A stretch of DNA of 64,000 nt, from contig NZ_JABFDG010000008.1 of assembly GCF_013403955.1 (NCBI RefSeq), forward strand, positions 62,001 through 126,000, given 5' to 3'. The position numbers and the translations under genes were made by a program. Below are positions 8,821 to 17,922 of this stretch, piece by piece. The DNA is from Winogradskyella vidalii (GTDB lineage: Bacteria > Bacteroidota > Bacteroidia > Flavobacteriales > Flavobacteriaceae). A model generated the notes under the pieces. It saw only the letters and a list, made by a program, of their open reading frames with translations. It had not been told where the DNA came from and did not search any database. Positions within the stretch are counted from its first letter, which is position 1; each line of letters opens with the position of its first letter.

Positions 8821-11800
8821 TTATAGTTTTATTCTTACACCAAATGAAAAGCGACGTAAAGGTGGTGTAAACCCTGAAATCTGTTCTGGATCACCACTTC
8901 TTAATTTTGAAAATGTCAAGAGGTTCTGCCCCTGCACATATAATGTACAATCAATTAAAGGCAACTCTTTTAAGGGCAACTTATATGAAAGAGATAAAGA
9001 TTTTAAGCGAGCAAAAGATACATCCGTTACTACACCACTACTTTGCCTAAATCTAGAGTAGGCAATCACAGCTGCAGCATTAGCCCCAGAGGTATAAACT
9101 TGCATATCAGCTGTGTCACCAGTTTCTTGCCATTGATTTAAAACACTTTTTGGTTGGTTTCTTGAAGCCCCTGGATAATTTGTGCCAAAGAGCTCATTAA
9201 AACCGTCCTTCCTTACAAATTGAAAAAGAATATCTAAATTCCATTGCTTATATCTTAAATTATTACCTATACTTCCATAAAACTTAGGTGTAAAATCAGA
9301 AATATGTTGCTGGTCCTCTGGTGTTATTATACCATCATTATTATAATCTTCAAATTCAAAAATCCCCGTTTCTGAGTTCACTCCAAGCAAATGATAACCT
9401 TTAGTAATAGTCAAAGGTTCCCCAATTACAAGCTGATTGACATAAGTGGACTCCTCTAAACCTTCAAAAGAGGTAAGCTCGTTTTTGGGTATTGTAAGGA
9501 CGGCAGAAGTTTTCCAGTTAAAGTCCTCTTGTTGATAATTAATGGTTTCCAAGCTTAACTCGAACCCTGTATTTTCAACCGTAGCATCCAAATTAGAATT
9601 GATGGAATTAAATCCAGTAGTACCTGGTAGTGGTATCCCTAAAAGCTGATTACTAGATAGATTGTTATAATAAGCCAACTCTAACCGCAAATGATTTTGA
9701 AAAAAACTTGACTCAACTGCCAATTCAAACTTTCTGCTCTTCTCCCAAGCATAAAACGGATTGTATAATCTTGAGGGCACAAGTCCAATATTACCATCAT
9801 AATTGCCATTGGAAATAGTAAATGTATCTAGGTATTGATAATCACCTATTTGGTCATTTCCGGTGGTTCCATAACTCCCTCTTAATTTACCAAAGCTTAA
9901 CCATTTCAAATCCTTTAAAAAGGGTTCCTCCGAAAATATCCATGCTAATCCTAATGCATCAAAATTTGCAAACTTATTACCTGTACCAAATCTACTAGAG
10001 CCATCACGTCGTCCTGTTAAGTTCAAAATATACTTTCCCTTCCAATTATAATTCAACCGTGTGTAGAGTGCTTGATAACGATATTGACTACTACTCTCAT
10101 TTAAGATGCGTAAGGTGTTGGCGGCGCTAAAATGACTAATCAAACTATTATTGGGATAACCAAATCCATAAATAGCAAAAGATGATTGCTCTCTGTGCTG
10201 CAAAGTAGCACCTAAGGTCATACTAAGTTGCCCTCCTCCTATGGTATAAAGAGCATTCAATTGAGGCTCAAAAATCCAAGACTCTCGTTCACCAATATTC
10301 TTTAAAGCGCTTGAAGCAGCACTTGTAAGTCCGTATGCAGGGTTAAACCTAGTATGGGGATTTAATTGCTCCTCTACAAAGTCAGAACTATTATACCCCA
10401 AATTTGCCATCACATCCAACCCCTTAACTAGTGTATAAGTTAAAACGGTATTAGCCATAAAATTTTGAGATTCGTTTTCATAAGTCCTCTCTAAATCAGC
10501 ATTAGGATTTTCCCATGTTGAATTCTCCCAATTTAAATTACCCATAGAATCATATAAAGCTGGTGCATTTGGAGAAAGCAACTTAGCTTTAGCACTTAAG
10601 TCTGTTGTAGGTAAAAAATTGCTGTCAGTTCCATAATTTGCTGAAAAACGAAAACGAAACTTGTCTTCTTTTGTTCCATGGGATAATGTGGTATAAACAG
10701 TTCCTCTTTTGTAATTAAAATCATTGGCAAATACAGTTGTCTCATTCATAAAACTACCCCCAATATTAAATCGAGTACGCTCACTACCTCCGCTAATTGA
10801 TGCATTTACACTACTGTTAATAGCCGTATTACCTAAAAATTCTTGCTGCCAGTCCGTATAACGATTCTCATCCCAAGTACCATTCACATCATAAGCATTC
10901 ATCGGATATTCTGTCAAACCATCTTGTGCGTATGCCTCTCGTCGCATAGATAGGTATTCCTGCGTATTTAATAAATCCAAGAGTCTAGTCGCTGTCACCA
11001 TGGTGTTTGATGCATCAATAGAAACTGTTGTTTTTCCGGTATTACCTTGTTTTGTAGTTATTAAAACTACACCATTAGCACCTCTAGAACCGTATATCGC
11101 TGTGGCATCAGCATCTTTCAACACCTCTATCGAGCTAATAGAATTAGGGTCTAAAGTATTTAGGGGATTGATATTATTTCGCGGTAAAACTAATCCATTA
11201 AGCGTTTGATTCCCTAAACTACCAGTATCAAAAGGCACTCCATCAACAACATATAAAGGGTCATTTCCCGCGGCAATACTATTTTGACCCCTAATGCGTA
11301 CCGTATAGCCTCCTCCAGCCAAACCAGTAGTAGACACAATGTCCAATCCTGCTACCCGGCCCTGTAAAGCATCTAAGGCGGTATTTACAGGTTGCTTTTC
11401 TATAACTTTTGCATTAACCTTAGCAATACTCCCCGTACGCTCTCTATCTTTTACAGCGTAATACCCCGCATTAAGCACCACAGCATCAAACGCAGTAACA
11501 TCCTCCTGCAACTGTACATTAATCACGTGTTGGCCATCAACCGGAATAGTCTGACTTAAAAAACCTAAATACGAAAAGACCAAGATATCATCAGCGCTAG
11601 CATTGATACTATAGGTGCCATCAATTAACGACGTAGTACCTTTATTACGGCCTTGTATAGATATAAACGCCCCAGAAATAGGAAGTCCTGCGCTGTCGGT
11701 AATTTCACCCTTAACTTCAATCTGTCGCTGTTTTGTGGGTTGTAATGCCTTTTTACTAATGGTAATATAAGTGTCGTTAGTCGTTGTGATCGTATAATCC

Positions 11801-12114
11801 GATTCTGGAAGGCATTGTGATAATAACGTCATAACCTTAATCACTCCGCTTTTGAGTGGGATGTTAGGGACATCGTTAAATATGTCAGACTGATAAATAA
11901 AGGTACATTCTGTTTGTTGTCCTATCAGTTCCAACACCTCATAAATACTCATAGTCTTATCAGAGGCGATGGTCACTTTCGCGTTTTGCGAAAAAGTAGC
12001 CCTTGGTGCAAGACTAAAAGCAGTAGTGCAGAATAGGAGGAATAAAGTTTTCATGAGGAACATCGACATGCCTTTCCATCGAAAGAAATGCAAGCTTGTA
12101 AATTTAATTTGCAT
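8821..12114 (-). CDS. SusC/RagA family TonB-dependent transporter with N-terminal STN signalling domain
   Basis: This is a 1097-residue outer-membrane transporter. After a signal peptide (FLLFCTTAFSLAPRATFS) come an STN domain (about 45-115), a carboxypeptidase-regulatory-like domain (about 130-215, GEITDSAGLPISGAFISI), the TonB plug with the SusC signature (RIRGQNSIAAGNDPLYVVDG and ATAIYGSRGANGVVLI), and a long beta-barrel ending in a terminal aromatic-rich strand (RFSFGVRIKL). The STN domain is what lets such receptors signal to a FecR-type anti-sigma factor, and a FecR gene lies 88 bp upstream. The start at 12114 is an ATG; an alternative at MSMFLMKT (residue 16) would also give a good signal peptide. 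Confidence 0.93.
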   Translation of the reverse strand: MQIKFTSLHFFRWKGMSMFLMKTLFLLFCTTAFSLAPRATFSQNAKVTIASDKTMSIYEVLELIGQQTECTFIYQSDIFNDVPNIPLKSGVIKVMTLLSQCLPESDYTITTTNDTYITISKKALQPTKQRQIEVKGEITDSAGLPISGAFISIQGRNKGTTSLIDGTYSINASADDILVFSYLGFLSQTIPVDGQHVINVQLQEDVTAFDAVVLNAGYYAVKDRERTGSIAKVNAKVIEKQPVNTALDALQGRVAGLDIVSTTGLAGGGYTVRIRGQNSIAAGNDPLYVVDGVPFDTGSLGNQTLNGLVLPRNNINPLNTLDPNSISSIEVLKDADATAIYGSRGANGVVLITTKQGNTGKTTVSIDASNTMVTATRLLDLLNTQEYLSMRREAYAQDGLTEYPMNAYDVNGTWDENRYTDWQQEFLGNTAINSSVNASISGGSERTRFNIGGSFMNETTVFANDFNYKRGTVYTTLSHGTKEDKFRFRFSANYGTDSNFLPTTDLSAKAKLLSPNAPALYDSMGNLNWENSTWENPNADLERTYENESQNFMANTVLTYTLVKGLDVMANLGYNSSDFVEEQLNPHTRFNPAYGLTSAASSALKNIGERESWIFEPQLNALYTIGGGQLSMTLGATLQHREQSSFAIYGFGYPNNSLISHFSAANTLRILNESSSQYRYQALYTRLNYNWKGKYILNLTGRRDGSSRFGTGNKFANFDALGLAWIFSEEPFLKDLKWLSFGKLRGSYGTTGNDQIGDYQYLDTFTISNGNYDGNIGLVPSRLYNPFYAWEKSRKFELAVESSFFQNHLRLELAYYNNLSSNQLLGIPLPGTTGFNSINSNLDATVENTGFELSLETINYQQEDFNWKTSAVLTIPKNELTSFEGLEESTYVNQLVIGEPLTITKGYHLLGVNSETGIFEFEDYNNDGIITPEDQQHISDFTPKFYGSIGNNLRYKQWNLDILFQFVRKDGFNELFGTNYPGASRNQPKSVLNQWQETGDTADMQVYTSGANAAAVIAYSRFRQSSGVVTDVSFARLKSLSLSYKLPLKELPLIDCTLYVQGQNLLTFSKLRSGDPEQISGFTPPLRRFSFGVRIKL

Positions 12115-12202
12115 AAATTTGTGCGTTAATTGGTTTAAAACCGGTTAATGTATAAAGGGGATTTAGCTGAGTACTGTCCAGGTAGTAGCTTTATCCCTTT
12201 TC

Positions 12203-13372
12203 TTATTTAATTGTAATCGTCTTGTTTTTTATCTCATAAGCATTTATAAATTGTGTGTTTTTAATTCCGTTTAGTAGAGTATTAATATTGTGTTTTCTAT
12301 TTAGAAGACCACTGAAACGGACGTCTTTAAGGTCATCAGACGCAAAGGATATATCCACATCATACCATCTAGAAAGCACCTTCATAATGTCCTGTAAAGA
12401 GGTATCTTTAAAATTAAAGTAACCCTTTACCCAAGCCACATGGTGATCTACATGCACTATAGACTTAGTCAACTGGCCTGTTCTCAAGTCTATTTTGGTT
12501 TGCTCTGTGGGGATTAATTGGGCTAAGGTGTGGTTTATACCAATAGTTATGCGACCTTCAACCAAGGTGGTATACATATAGGACTCGTCATTATAGGCTT
12601 TTATATTAAATGCGGTACCAATAACGTCCACTTCTTGTTGTTTGGTGAGCACTTTAAAATGACTACCCTGATGCTCGGCACTAGGGGACACGTCAAAGTA
12701 AGCCTCGCCATAGACTAACTCAACAATGCGAGGCGCTCCTTCAACAAAATTTACAGGATATTTTAGTTTGCTATCTGCATTTAACCAGACTAAAGTACCA
12801 TCAGATAATGCAATTTGATACTGCCCACCTCTAGGAACGGTGAGGTAATTAAAAGCCAATTTAGAAGGGGTAGTGGCCTTGGTATACGTTAAGCGCTCGC
12901 CATTACTTTTAACTACGTCATTTTCATAGGGGATATCCTGTTCAAGAGCTATATCTACACCATCGTCAAGGGTTAAAATGGCTTTATCCGTTCCTGCTAT
13001 AATCGGTAGCGGTTCTACCTCCAAAAGCGTGGTGTTAGTACGATTATGAAGTACTATATAGGTTAACGAGACTAAAGGAATCACCACAGCAGCCACTTTC
13101 ATAAAAGTAGACATAGAACGACGCTTTCTAGGTTTTAATTTATAATCACCAGAGATGCTTTGCGCTACGTTTTTCCAATCCGCCTCCTTATCAATTTGGT
13201 TAAGGAGTTCTAAATTTTCTTTAATGGCTTCGTTAGACAGATGTTGTTTAATATGCGTCTTAGCATCATCTGAAAACAAATCAGTTGCTTCCAAATCTTC
13301 TAAGCCTTTATTTTCAAGTAGAGCTTTAGATAGTTTCTTGCTGAGTTTAAATAGGTCTCTAAAAATTGTCAT
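12203..13372 (-). CDS. FecR family anti-sigma factor
   Basis: This is a 389-residue FecR-type anti-sigma factor, counted from the ATG at 13372 (MTIFRDLFKLSK); a longer frame would need an unlikely TTG at 13405. It has an N-terminal cytosolic part, one membrane helix (FMKVAAVVIPLVSLTYIVL, about 93-111), a periplasmic FecR domain (LPRGGQYQIALSDGTLVWLN-type motif, here VPRGGQYQIALSDGTLVWLN) and a C-terminal DUF4974 domain (FKDTSLQDIMKVLSRWYDVD), which contacts the STN domain of the partner receptor. It sits between the ECF sigma gene (60 bp upstream) and susC (88 bp downstream), the standard surface-signalling order. Confidence 0.93.
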   Translation of the reverse strand: MTIFRDLFKLSKKLSKALLENKGLEDLEATDLFSDDAKTHIKQHLSNEAIKENLELLNQIDKEADWKNVAQSISGDYKLKPRKRRSMSTFMKVAAVVIPLVSLTYIVLHNRTNTTLLEVEPLPIIAGTDKAILTLDDGVDIALEQDIPYENDVVKSNGERLTYTKATTPSKLAFNYLTVPRGGQYQIALSDGTLVWLNADSKLKYPVNFVEGAPRIVELVYGEAYFDVSPSAEHQGSHFKVLTKQQEVDVIGTAFNIKAYNDESYMYTTLVEGRITIGINHTLAQLIPTEQTKIDLRTGQLTKSIVHVDHHVAWVKGYFNFKDTSLQDIMKVLSRWYDVDISFASDDLKDVRFSGLLNRKHNINTLLNGIKNTQFINAYEIKNKTITIK

Positions 13373-13432
13373 GTTAAACCGTGGGTTATAACACCAAAAC
13401 GACAAAAATTAAAAAGAGGGTGTAAAAAAGAA

Positions 13433-13966
13433 TTAAAAAATATTCAGAAGGCTGCCAAGAGCTTGCCTTAGCTTCTTATAAGCAATACGCTTTTGAGATT
13501 TAACAGTGTTTTTACTTATAGAGAGTTCTTCAGCGATTTCTTTATTAGTATAGGCATTTAGCGTTAACCTAATAACAGCTTCACTTTTTTTGGGTAGTTG
13601 CTTTATAGCGGTCTCTAACTGGGCATAGGTATCTGTAAGTGTTAATTGGGTATAGAAAAAGTCATCACTTACCATGTGGTCAAAGTCAATATCTGGAGAT
13701 TGCACCATACTTTTATGATATTTACTTTTCAGATAGTCCAAACAGCGGTTTTTAACGGCTTTATACAATAATGCTTTTATCGCATAAAAATTAGGGTATG
13801 AGGTGTCGCGTTCCCAGATCTTAATAAATACCTCTTGTACAACATCCTTAGCCGCATCCATATCATTGAGATATTTGTTGGCAAATAAGCACAACGAAGG
13901 GTAGAGGGTCTCAAAAAGTGACTTCAACCCATCCAAATTTTTGGGGTGTACTTTGCCTTCAGACAT
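13433..13966 (-). CDS. RNA polymerase ECF-type sigma-70 factor (FecI-like)
   Basis: This is a 177-residue ECF sigma factor. Region 2 is visible at about residues 20-85 (NKYLNDMDAAKDVVQEVFIK), and region 4 at about 120-170 (LPKKSEAVIRLTLNAYTNKE followed by the helix-turn-helix EELSISKNTVKSQKRIAYKK). It most likely activates the downstream fecR-susC-susD-peptidase genes when released by the FecR partner. The ATG at 13966 is well placed. A 6-8-6 inverted repeat lies 19-38 bp upstream of it, a possible control site. Confidence 0.93.
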   Translation of the reverse strand: MSEGKVHPKNLDGLKSLFETLYPSLCLFANKYLNDMDAAKDVVQEVFIKIWERDTSYPNFYAIKALLYKAVKNRCLDYLKSKYHKSMVQSPDIDFDHMVSDDFFYTQLTLTDTYAQLETAIKQLPKKSEAVIRLTLNAYTNKEIAEELSISKNTVKSQKRIAYKKLRQALGSLLNIF

Positions 13967-13984
13967 AATGCATTGGTATTACCA

Positions 13985-14004
13985 GGAAATTTTAAAAGAT
14001 TTCC
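13985..14004. promoter_or_regulatory. Inverted repeat GGAAAT-N8-ATTTCC upstream of the ECF sigma gene
   Basis: A perfect 6-bp inverted repeat with an 8-nt spacer lies 19 bp before the sigma-factor start codon. Its position suits an operator or a 5'-UTR hairpin. Support is symmetry and position only. Confidence 0.3.
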
Positions 14005-14100
14005 TTTTAATAAAGAGTACCAAGCGTTTTTTAGATAAAACTTTCCGAAATTTTTGAATTTTAAAAAGAGTAAAAAAAATAGGCGTGAAACTCAACTTAT

Positions 14101-14206
14101 CGACTAGAGGTACTGGTATACCGTGCAGAGATAAGAGAGCTCACGCCCGGGACGTGAGCCTATCTACTTATCATCTCTCTGCAAAAAATTACCAGTTTTC
14201 TAGACG
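14101..14206. repeat. Long imperfect palindrome (about 105 nt)
   Basis: The two halves pair in a series of blocks: ACTAGA/TCTAG at the ends, ACTGGTA (14111-14117) with TACCAGT, TGCAGAGA with TCTCTGCA, GATAAG with CTTATC, and GCTCACG with CGTGAGC around a CCCGGGA loop. The small bulges between blocks sit at comparable places. The whole folds into one long hairpin. It lies in the 396-bp gap between the ECF sigma gene and the divergent XRE gene, and is GC-richer than its surroundings. It could be a structured RNA, a folded single-strand DNA recombination site, or a non-autonomous mobile element. It does not resemble any Rfam family that I can name. Confidence 0.7.
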
Positions 14207-14294
14207 AGATTCCAAGCGATGGCTTCAAATATTTTTAAATCGAAGACTCGCAAATGTATGTAATATGATCCAAATATAATAAAAAAATATATTA

Positions 14295-14312
14295 GTGGGT
14301 ATAAGTACCCAC
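14295..14312. promoter_or_regulatory. Candidate operator GTGGGTA-N4-TACCCAC upstream of the XRE gene
   Basis: A perfect 7-bp inverted repeat with a 4-nt spacer (GTGGGTATAAGTACCCAC) ends 50 bp before the XRE start codon. This is a typical size for an autoregulatory site of a dimeric XRE repressor. It is followed by AACTTTTTT, so a terminator for transcripts coming from the left is the alternative reading. Confidence 0.45.
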
Positions 14313-14362
14313 AACTTTTTTCATGAAACTTTTGACCTTGTTACCTTAACAAGAATGTAAGA

Positions 14363-14608
14363 ATGCATCCAGGTAAAAGCACCTTTTTAGTATTAATTGG
14401 TTTACGATTGAGGGAACTAAGAATCGATCGTAAATTGAGTTTACGTCAATTGGCAATGCGCTGCGATGTTGATTATAGCGATATTGGAAAAATAGAAAAA
14501 GGAAATAGGAATATTCAATTGACAACAATTTTAGAGTTGTCAAAGGGCTTAGAAATCCACCCAAAAGAATTATTTGATTTTAAGTTAGAAGATTTATCTT
14601 GCAAATAA
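14363..14608 (+). CDS. XRE family helix-turn-helix regulator
   Basis: This 81-residue protein is almost entirely one XRE/Cro-type HTH domain (residues about 12-68: LRELRIDRKLSLRQLAMRCD, then DYSDIGKIEKGNRN, then TTILELSKGLEIHPKELFDF). No effector domain is attached, so it resembles the controller (C) proteins found beside restriction-modification systems and small phage-like repressors. It is convergent with the SIR2/hsd operon, whose end lies 357 bp away. A role in controlling that operon is only a positional inference. The inverted repeat 50 bp upstream may be its own operator. The overlapping open frame on the other strand is not considered coding. Confidence 0.85.
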   Translation: MHPGKSTFLVLIGLRLRELRIDRKLSLRQLAMRCDVDYSDIGKIEKGNRNIQLTTILELSKGLEIHPKELFDFKLEDLSCK

Positions 14609-14828
14609 AAGCTATTGGAAGAGAAGCCGTCTAAAAACTACGCCAACCATATTATTATAATACTAATAATTTTAGCCATTATTTCTTGTATAATGGTGGT
14701 ATGGAAATATACAAGCTAAAATTAATTACGTTCTCTTTTTCCATTGTTTCGAAAAGTCGTCTTCTTCGGCGCCTAATGGAAAGAACACATGATTGAGACG
14801 TCGTGTTGTGTCTTGTTTTTAATGAACG
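14609..14828. other. Intergenic DNA with one hairpin
   Basis: No convincing gene is seen. A perfect 8-bp stem (CTTGTATA at 14685-14692 with TATACAAG at 14708-14715) may end transcription of the XRE gene, though no T-run follows. An open frame on the minus strand at 14679-14900 has an arginine run and no protein-like pattern, and it overlaps the boundary palindrome, so it is left out. Confidence 0.5.
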
Positions 14829-14965
14829 GTCTTGTATATGAAAAGTAGCGGATTTTAAGCAATAACTTATCGGTTTAGAACAGACGTTTAATTTATTCAT
14901 TTTCTTTCGATTAAGCGATTTTACCGCTATTTTTTATATACGTCTTTGTTGTATGTTGTGCTTTT
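14829..14965. repeat. Palindromic boundary element at the 3' end of the hsd-SIR2 operon
   Basis: Just after the SIR2 stop, on the minus strand, comes GCACAACATACAACAAAG followed by a TATATAAAAAATAGCGG-like arm (plus 14924-14946). This arm pairs imperfectly with 14829-14851 (CTTGTATATGAAAAGTAGCGG in part). The outer motif CATACAAC and the TATATA nearby recur in the elements at 21857-21991, 22971 and 29368, so this is one copy of a local family that lies at gene borders. Confidence 0.6.
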
Positions 14966-16258
14966 TTAAATTCCAAAGAAATTCCTAACACTTTCCCATA
15001 AACTTTCTTTTTCCGTTACAACAATTTCACTTGGAATTACATTTACCTGTTTTTGTTCTTCTTTATTTGGGATATTCATTTGCTTTCCTAAATCATGACC
15101 TCTGTATCTCATTTCATTCTTAGCTAGACGTAAAATCTGCTCAATAAAATCATACTGCCCTTTCGGAAACCAAATAGGTATTATTCCATAATTCGTTAAG
15201 TAAGCATTCCTTTCAACTAATTCAGTCTCTTCTTCAGGCATTGCTTCAAGACAGAAATGAGCTGGTCTATCAATATCACCTGCCTTATTCATTTCATCCT
15301 TTATTGCTTTGAATACTTGCATTGTTCTATCTTGATAAAGACTACTTCCTAGAAACAATAAGTTACTCGTTTTATAATGATAGGATAGAATTTTCGGAAT
15401 AGGTTTTTTAAGATCTAAATCAGTATTACCGTAAGTCTCGTCATATTGATTTTTTCCTAAAATACATTGTGTTGGCTTCTTAATATCACCATGCAATTTT
15501 ATAATTGTTGTCTTATTAATTTCTGGATCCTCTAAAATATTAGTTGGATCGAGAACTTGAAGCTTATCGGGACCTCCTGTTTCAAATGCTTGTTCAATAA
15601 GATGATCATAATTTGTTGTAAGAATGGTGTCATTAAATAACTCACTAATTCGCCAAGTGGTGTCCGTCAATTTTCCTGTTTTGGAGAATACATCTTTTAG
15701 TTCTTGAATGAAGGCATCTCTAAAACCTTTGGCTTCAATTTCTTCAATGACTTCTTCGTATTTACCTTGATTAATTAAATCATCAACATGATCTGGGTTA
15801 ATTCCAGATGTTTTTCCTTGTTGCCTTAGATGCGCATTCCAAGCAGGAAAACCACCATCAACAGATAATCCTGCGCCAATGAAAGGAACAACTGTTTTTC
15901 CTTCAAGACATTCCATGAGTTGTTCAAATCTTGACTCATTTTTGTCAAACCAATGTTCATCCCCAAATGTATCTGATATATGAGTTTTACTTAAAATTCG
16001 TTCTTGTTGCTCTTGCCTAAAAATTTTAAAAACTTGGTTATATGCTTCAGGGTCACCAGCGTAAAAAGCTTTACTAGGTTGTGATAAGCCTTCAAGATTA
16101 TTATCAATTCTTATTAATTGGCCTTCGTCTCCATCTAACCATTCATTAAAATCTGAGAAATACTCGAATAATTTATGATTGTCTTCATCACACCAAATTT
16201 TCACTTCACCATTAAGAGATTTTGAAATATCATGATATGTCTTATCTAGGATACTCAT
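14966..16258 (-). CDS. SIR2-like domain protein encoded as fourth gene of a type I R-M operon
   Basis: The protein has 430 residues. Residues 1-115 form an acidic, mostly helical N-terminal part of unknown fold. Residues about 120-380 are a SIR2-like Rossmann domain with GAGLS (128-132), TTNYDH (214-219), KLHGD (254-258) and FLGSS (302-306), the NAD-binding and catalytic signature of bacterial SIR2 effectors. The start overlaps the hsdS stop by 4 bp (ATGA), so it is translationally coupled. In known anti-phage systems (Thoeris ThsA, DSR, SIR2-HerA, SIR2-pAgo) such domains destroy NAD+ to abort infection; a back-up effector role here is inferred. There is no HerA, TIR or Argonaute gene nearby. 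Confidence 0.88.
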   Translation of the reverse strand: MSILDKTYHDISKSLNGEVKIWCDEDNHKLFEYFSDFNEWLDGDEGQLIRIDNNLEGLSQPSKAFYAGDPEAYNQVFKIFRQEQQERILSKTHISDTFGDEHWFDKNESRFEQLMECLEGKTVVPFIGAGLSVDGGFPAWNAHLRQQGKTSGINPDHVDDLINQGKYEEVIEEIEAKGFRDAFIQELKDVFSKTGKLTDTTWRISELFNDTILTTNYDHLIEQAFETGGPDKLQVLDPTNILEDPEINKTTIIKLHGDIKKPTQCILGKNQYDETYGNTDLDLKKPIPKILSYHYKTSNLLFLGSSLYQDRTMQVFKAIKDEMNKAGDIDRPAHFCLEAMPEEETELVERNAYLTNYGIIPIWFPKGQYDFIEQILRLAKNEMRYRGHDLGKQMNIPNKEEQKQVNVIPSEIVVTEKESLWESVRNFFGI

Positions 16259-17919
16259 GCAATTGATTTCTCAATTATTGTATTTGATAAAATAACTTTT
16301 AAATCTTCAGATTTTTTAATTTTTTCGCTAATTGAATTACAAGTTATCACTAACTCATTTAATTTTTCAACTATTCTATTTTGCTCATGAATTGGAGGGA
16401 GAGGAACAAGAAGAGATCGCATCGCTTTTAGTGAAACGTTCTTAATTGTAGTTCCAGTAGCAGCACCATATGCATATTCTAAAAAGTATTTTGATTTTAT
16501 GAGTTGCCTTATGTATTCTTTGTTTACACCTTCAAACAAATTAAAATAACACGCACTTTTTCCTAACATGACTTTCTCATTGTTATAAAATGCAGTATTA
16601 CCAATTGTTCCATTGATTGAAACTAAAACAGTTCTCTCGTTTAAAATTCTCTTATGTTTTTCAAATTCTGTTTGCGAAACTGTTTTGGTATTTGGTTTAA
16701 TTTCTATGACGCCATCACTTAAATTATTCCCATTTACAAAGTAGTATTCATCATTAATCGAATAATTTGGAGTGCCATGGATTCCATCCCCAAGTAATGT
16801 TACTAAATCTTGTAATCTGCACCATGACCAATTATTTGGTATTTGAAAGGGAAGATTTTCTTCATCAATTGCAGGAAGTGGTTTTTGATTCCTGATTAAT
16901 TTTTTCTTAATTAATCTTGTTCTCTCCTTGGCAATATTTTCAAGTAATTTATCTGCTGAATCATCATTAGGATTTTGTTTTACCAACTTTCCCATTATAC
17001 CTAACTGTAAAATGTTTACCTTCAACTGTTCAATACTATCTTCTGTACAAAAAAGTGTATCAAAGTGAGTAGACATTCTTTCCCAAGCTAACTGAAATTC
17101 ATCAGCATCTTTTGCTTGGGTTAGTGTTTCTAAAATGGTCTTTACTAATAGTTTATGAGTTTTAAGATTAGTTTCTCTTTCTCGTTCTAACTCATCGCAT
17201 AATGACATAAGCTCATCAACTTTAGCCACTATGAGTTTTTGTTCTTTAAGAGGAGGTAAGCCAACTATGATTGGGTATATTTTTTTGCCAGATATTACAG
17301 GCTGAGCGGTTGCTTTTTGATTGACTTTTAGGTTTGTCCCCTTTAGTAACCATTCTAAAAAGTTAATGTCAATATTTGTTTCAGAAAAATGAGTGATAAA
17401 AGCATTATCGGTAACCCATGCATTTTTAGGAGTTATATGAACAGAACCACAATAGTAACCAACTCTACCAATGACTAGTGATATTTTATTAATATTGGCT
17501 TTATCATGATGACCTGTTATCCCATTACCACCAAATACTGGGACATCACCATTTTTGTTCATTTTTGATGAAGTCAGGCCATCACCAGATTTGATCCTTA
17601 AAATTTGATGTAGTCTAACAAAAATCCATTTTTTCGGCAGAATGTAAGGAAATTCATTGCTCTCAATTTCTTTCAAGGGGAGTGATTTTATCCCTTCATT
17701 TGTTCTTTCCTCTTCAATTCTTTTTAGTAACTCTGAGGCCGATTCGTAATCTGCACCTTGTGTAGTTAGCTTTCCTAGAAGTGCAAGACGGAGAATAAGA
17801 CTTCTTAGATTCGATATTCCCTCAAGGCTAATGTTCTCAATACTTTTTACTCTTCCTTTGGATTTTATCCCCTGAGCATCAGACCAGACATCAAAACTCT
17901 TAATAATAGTATCTATCAT
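16255..17919 (-). CDS. hsdS: Type I restriction-modification specificity subunit S
   Basis: This is a 554-residue HsdS with two target-recognition domains and two conserved coiled-coil regions. Each half ends in the typical motif: LPPLKEQKLIVAKVDELMSL and LPPIHEQNRIVEKLNELVIT. TRD1 covers about residues 85-225 and TRD2 about 360-520. The S subunit chooses the bipartite DNA target for both methylation and cleavage. An extra N-terminal segment (residues 1-75) resembles the tail of a preceding conserved repeat. The gene follows hsdM by 3 bp and overlaps the SIR2 gene by 4 bp. The recognised sequence cannot be predicted from reading alone. Confidence 0.93.
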   Translation of the reverse strand: MIDTIIKSFDVWSDAQGIKSKGRVKSIENISLEGISNLRSLILRLALLGKLTTQGADYESASELLKRIEEERTNEGIKSLPLKEIESNEFPYILPKKWIFVRLHQILRIKSGDGLTSSKMNKNGDVPVFGGNGITGHHDKANINKISLVIGRVGYYCGSVHITPKNAWVTDNAFITHFSETNIDINFLEWLLKGTNLKVNQKATAQPVISGKKIYPIIVGLPPLKEQKLIVAKVDELMSLCDELERERETNLKTHKLLVKTILETLTQAKDADEFQLAWERMSTHFDTLFCTEDSIEQLKVNILQLGIMGKLVKQNPNDDSADKLLENIAKERTRLIKKKLIRNQKPLPAIDEENLPFQIPNNWSWCRLQDLVTLLGDGIHGTPNYSINDEYYFVNGNNLSDGVIEIKPNTKTVSQTEFEKHKRILNERTVLVSINGTIGNTAFYNNEKVMLGKSACYFNLFEGVNKEYIRQLIKSKYFLEYAYGAATGTTIKNVSLKAMRSLLVPLPPIHEQNRIVEKLNELVITCNSISEKIKKSEDLKVILSNTIIEKSIA

Positions 17920-17922
17920 ACT

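Noticed and set aside
14346..14564. Minus-strand frame over the XRE gene
   Set aside because: The plus-strand frame has a clear helix-turn-helix domain; this frame has no recognisable pattern.
14679..14900. 73-codon frame on the minus strand
   Set aside because: It contains an arginine run, shows no protein-like pattern and overlaps the boundary palindrome at 14829-14965.
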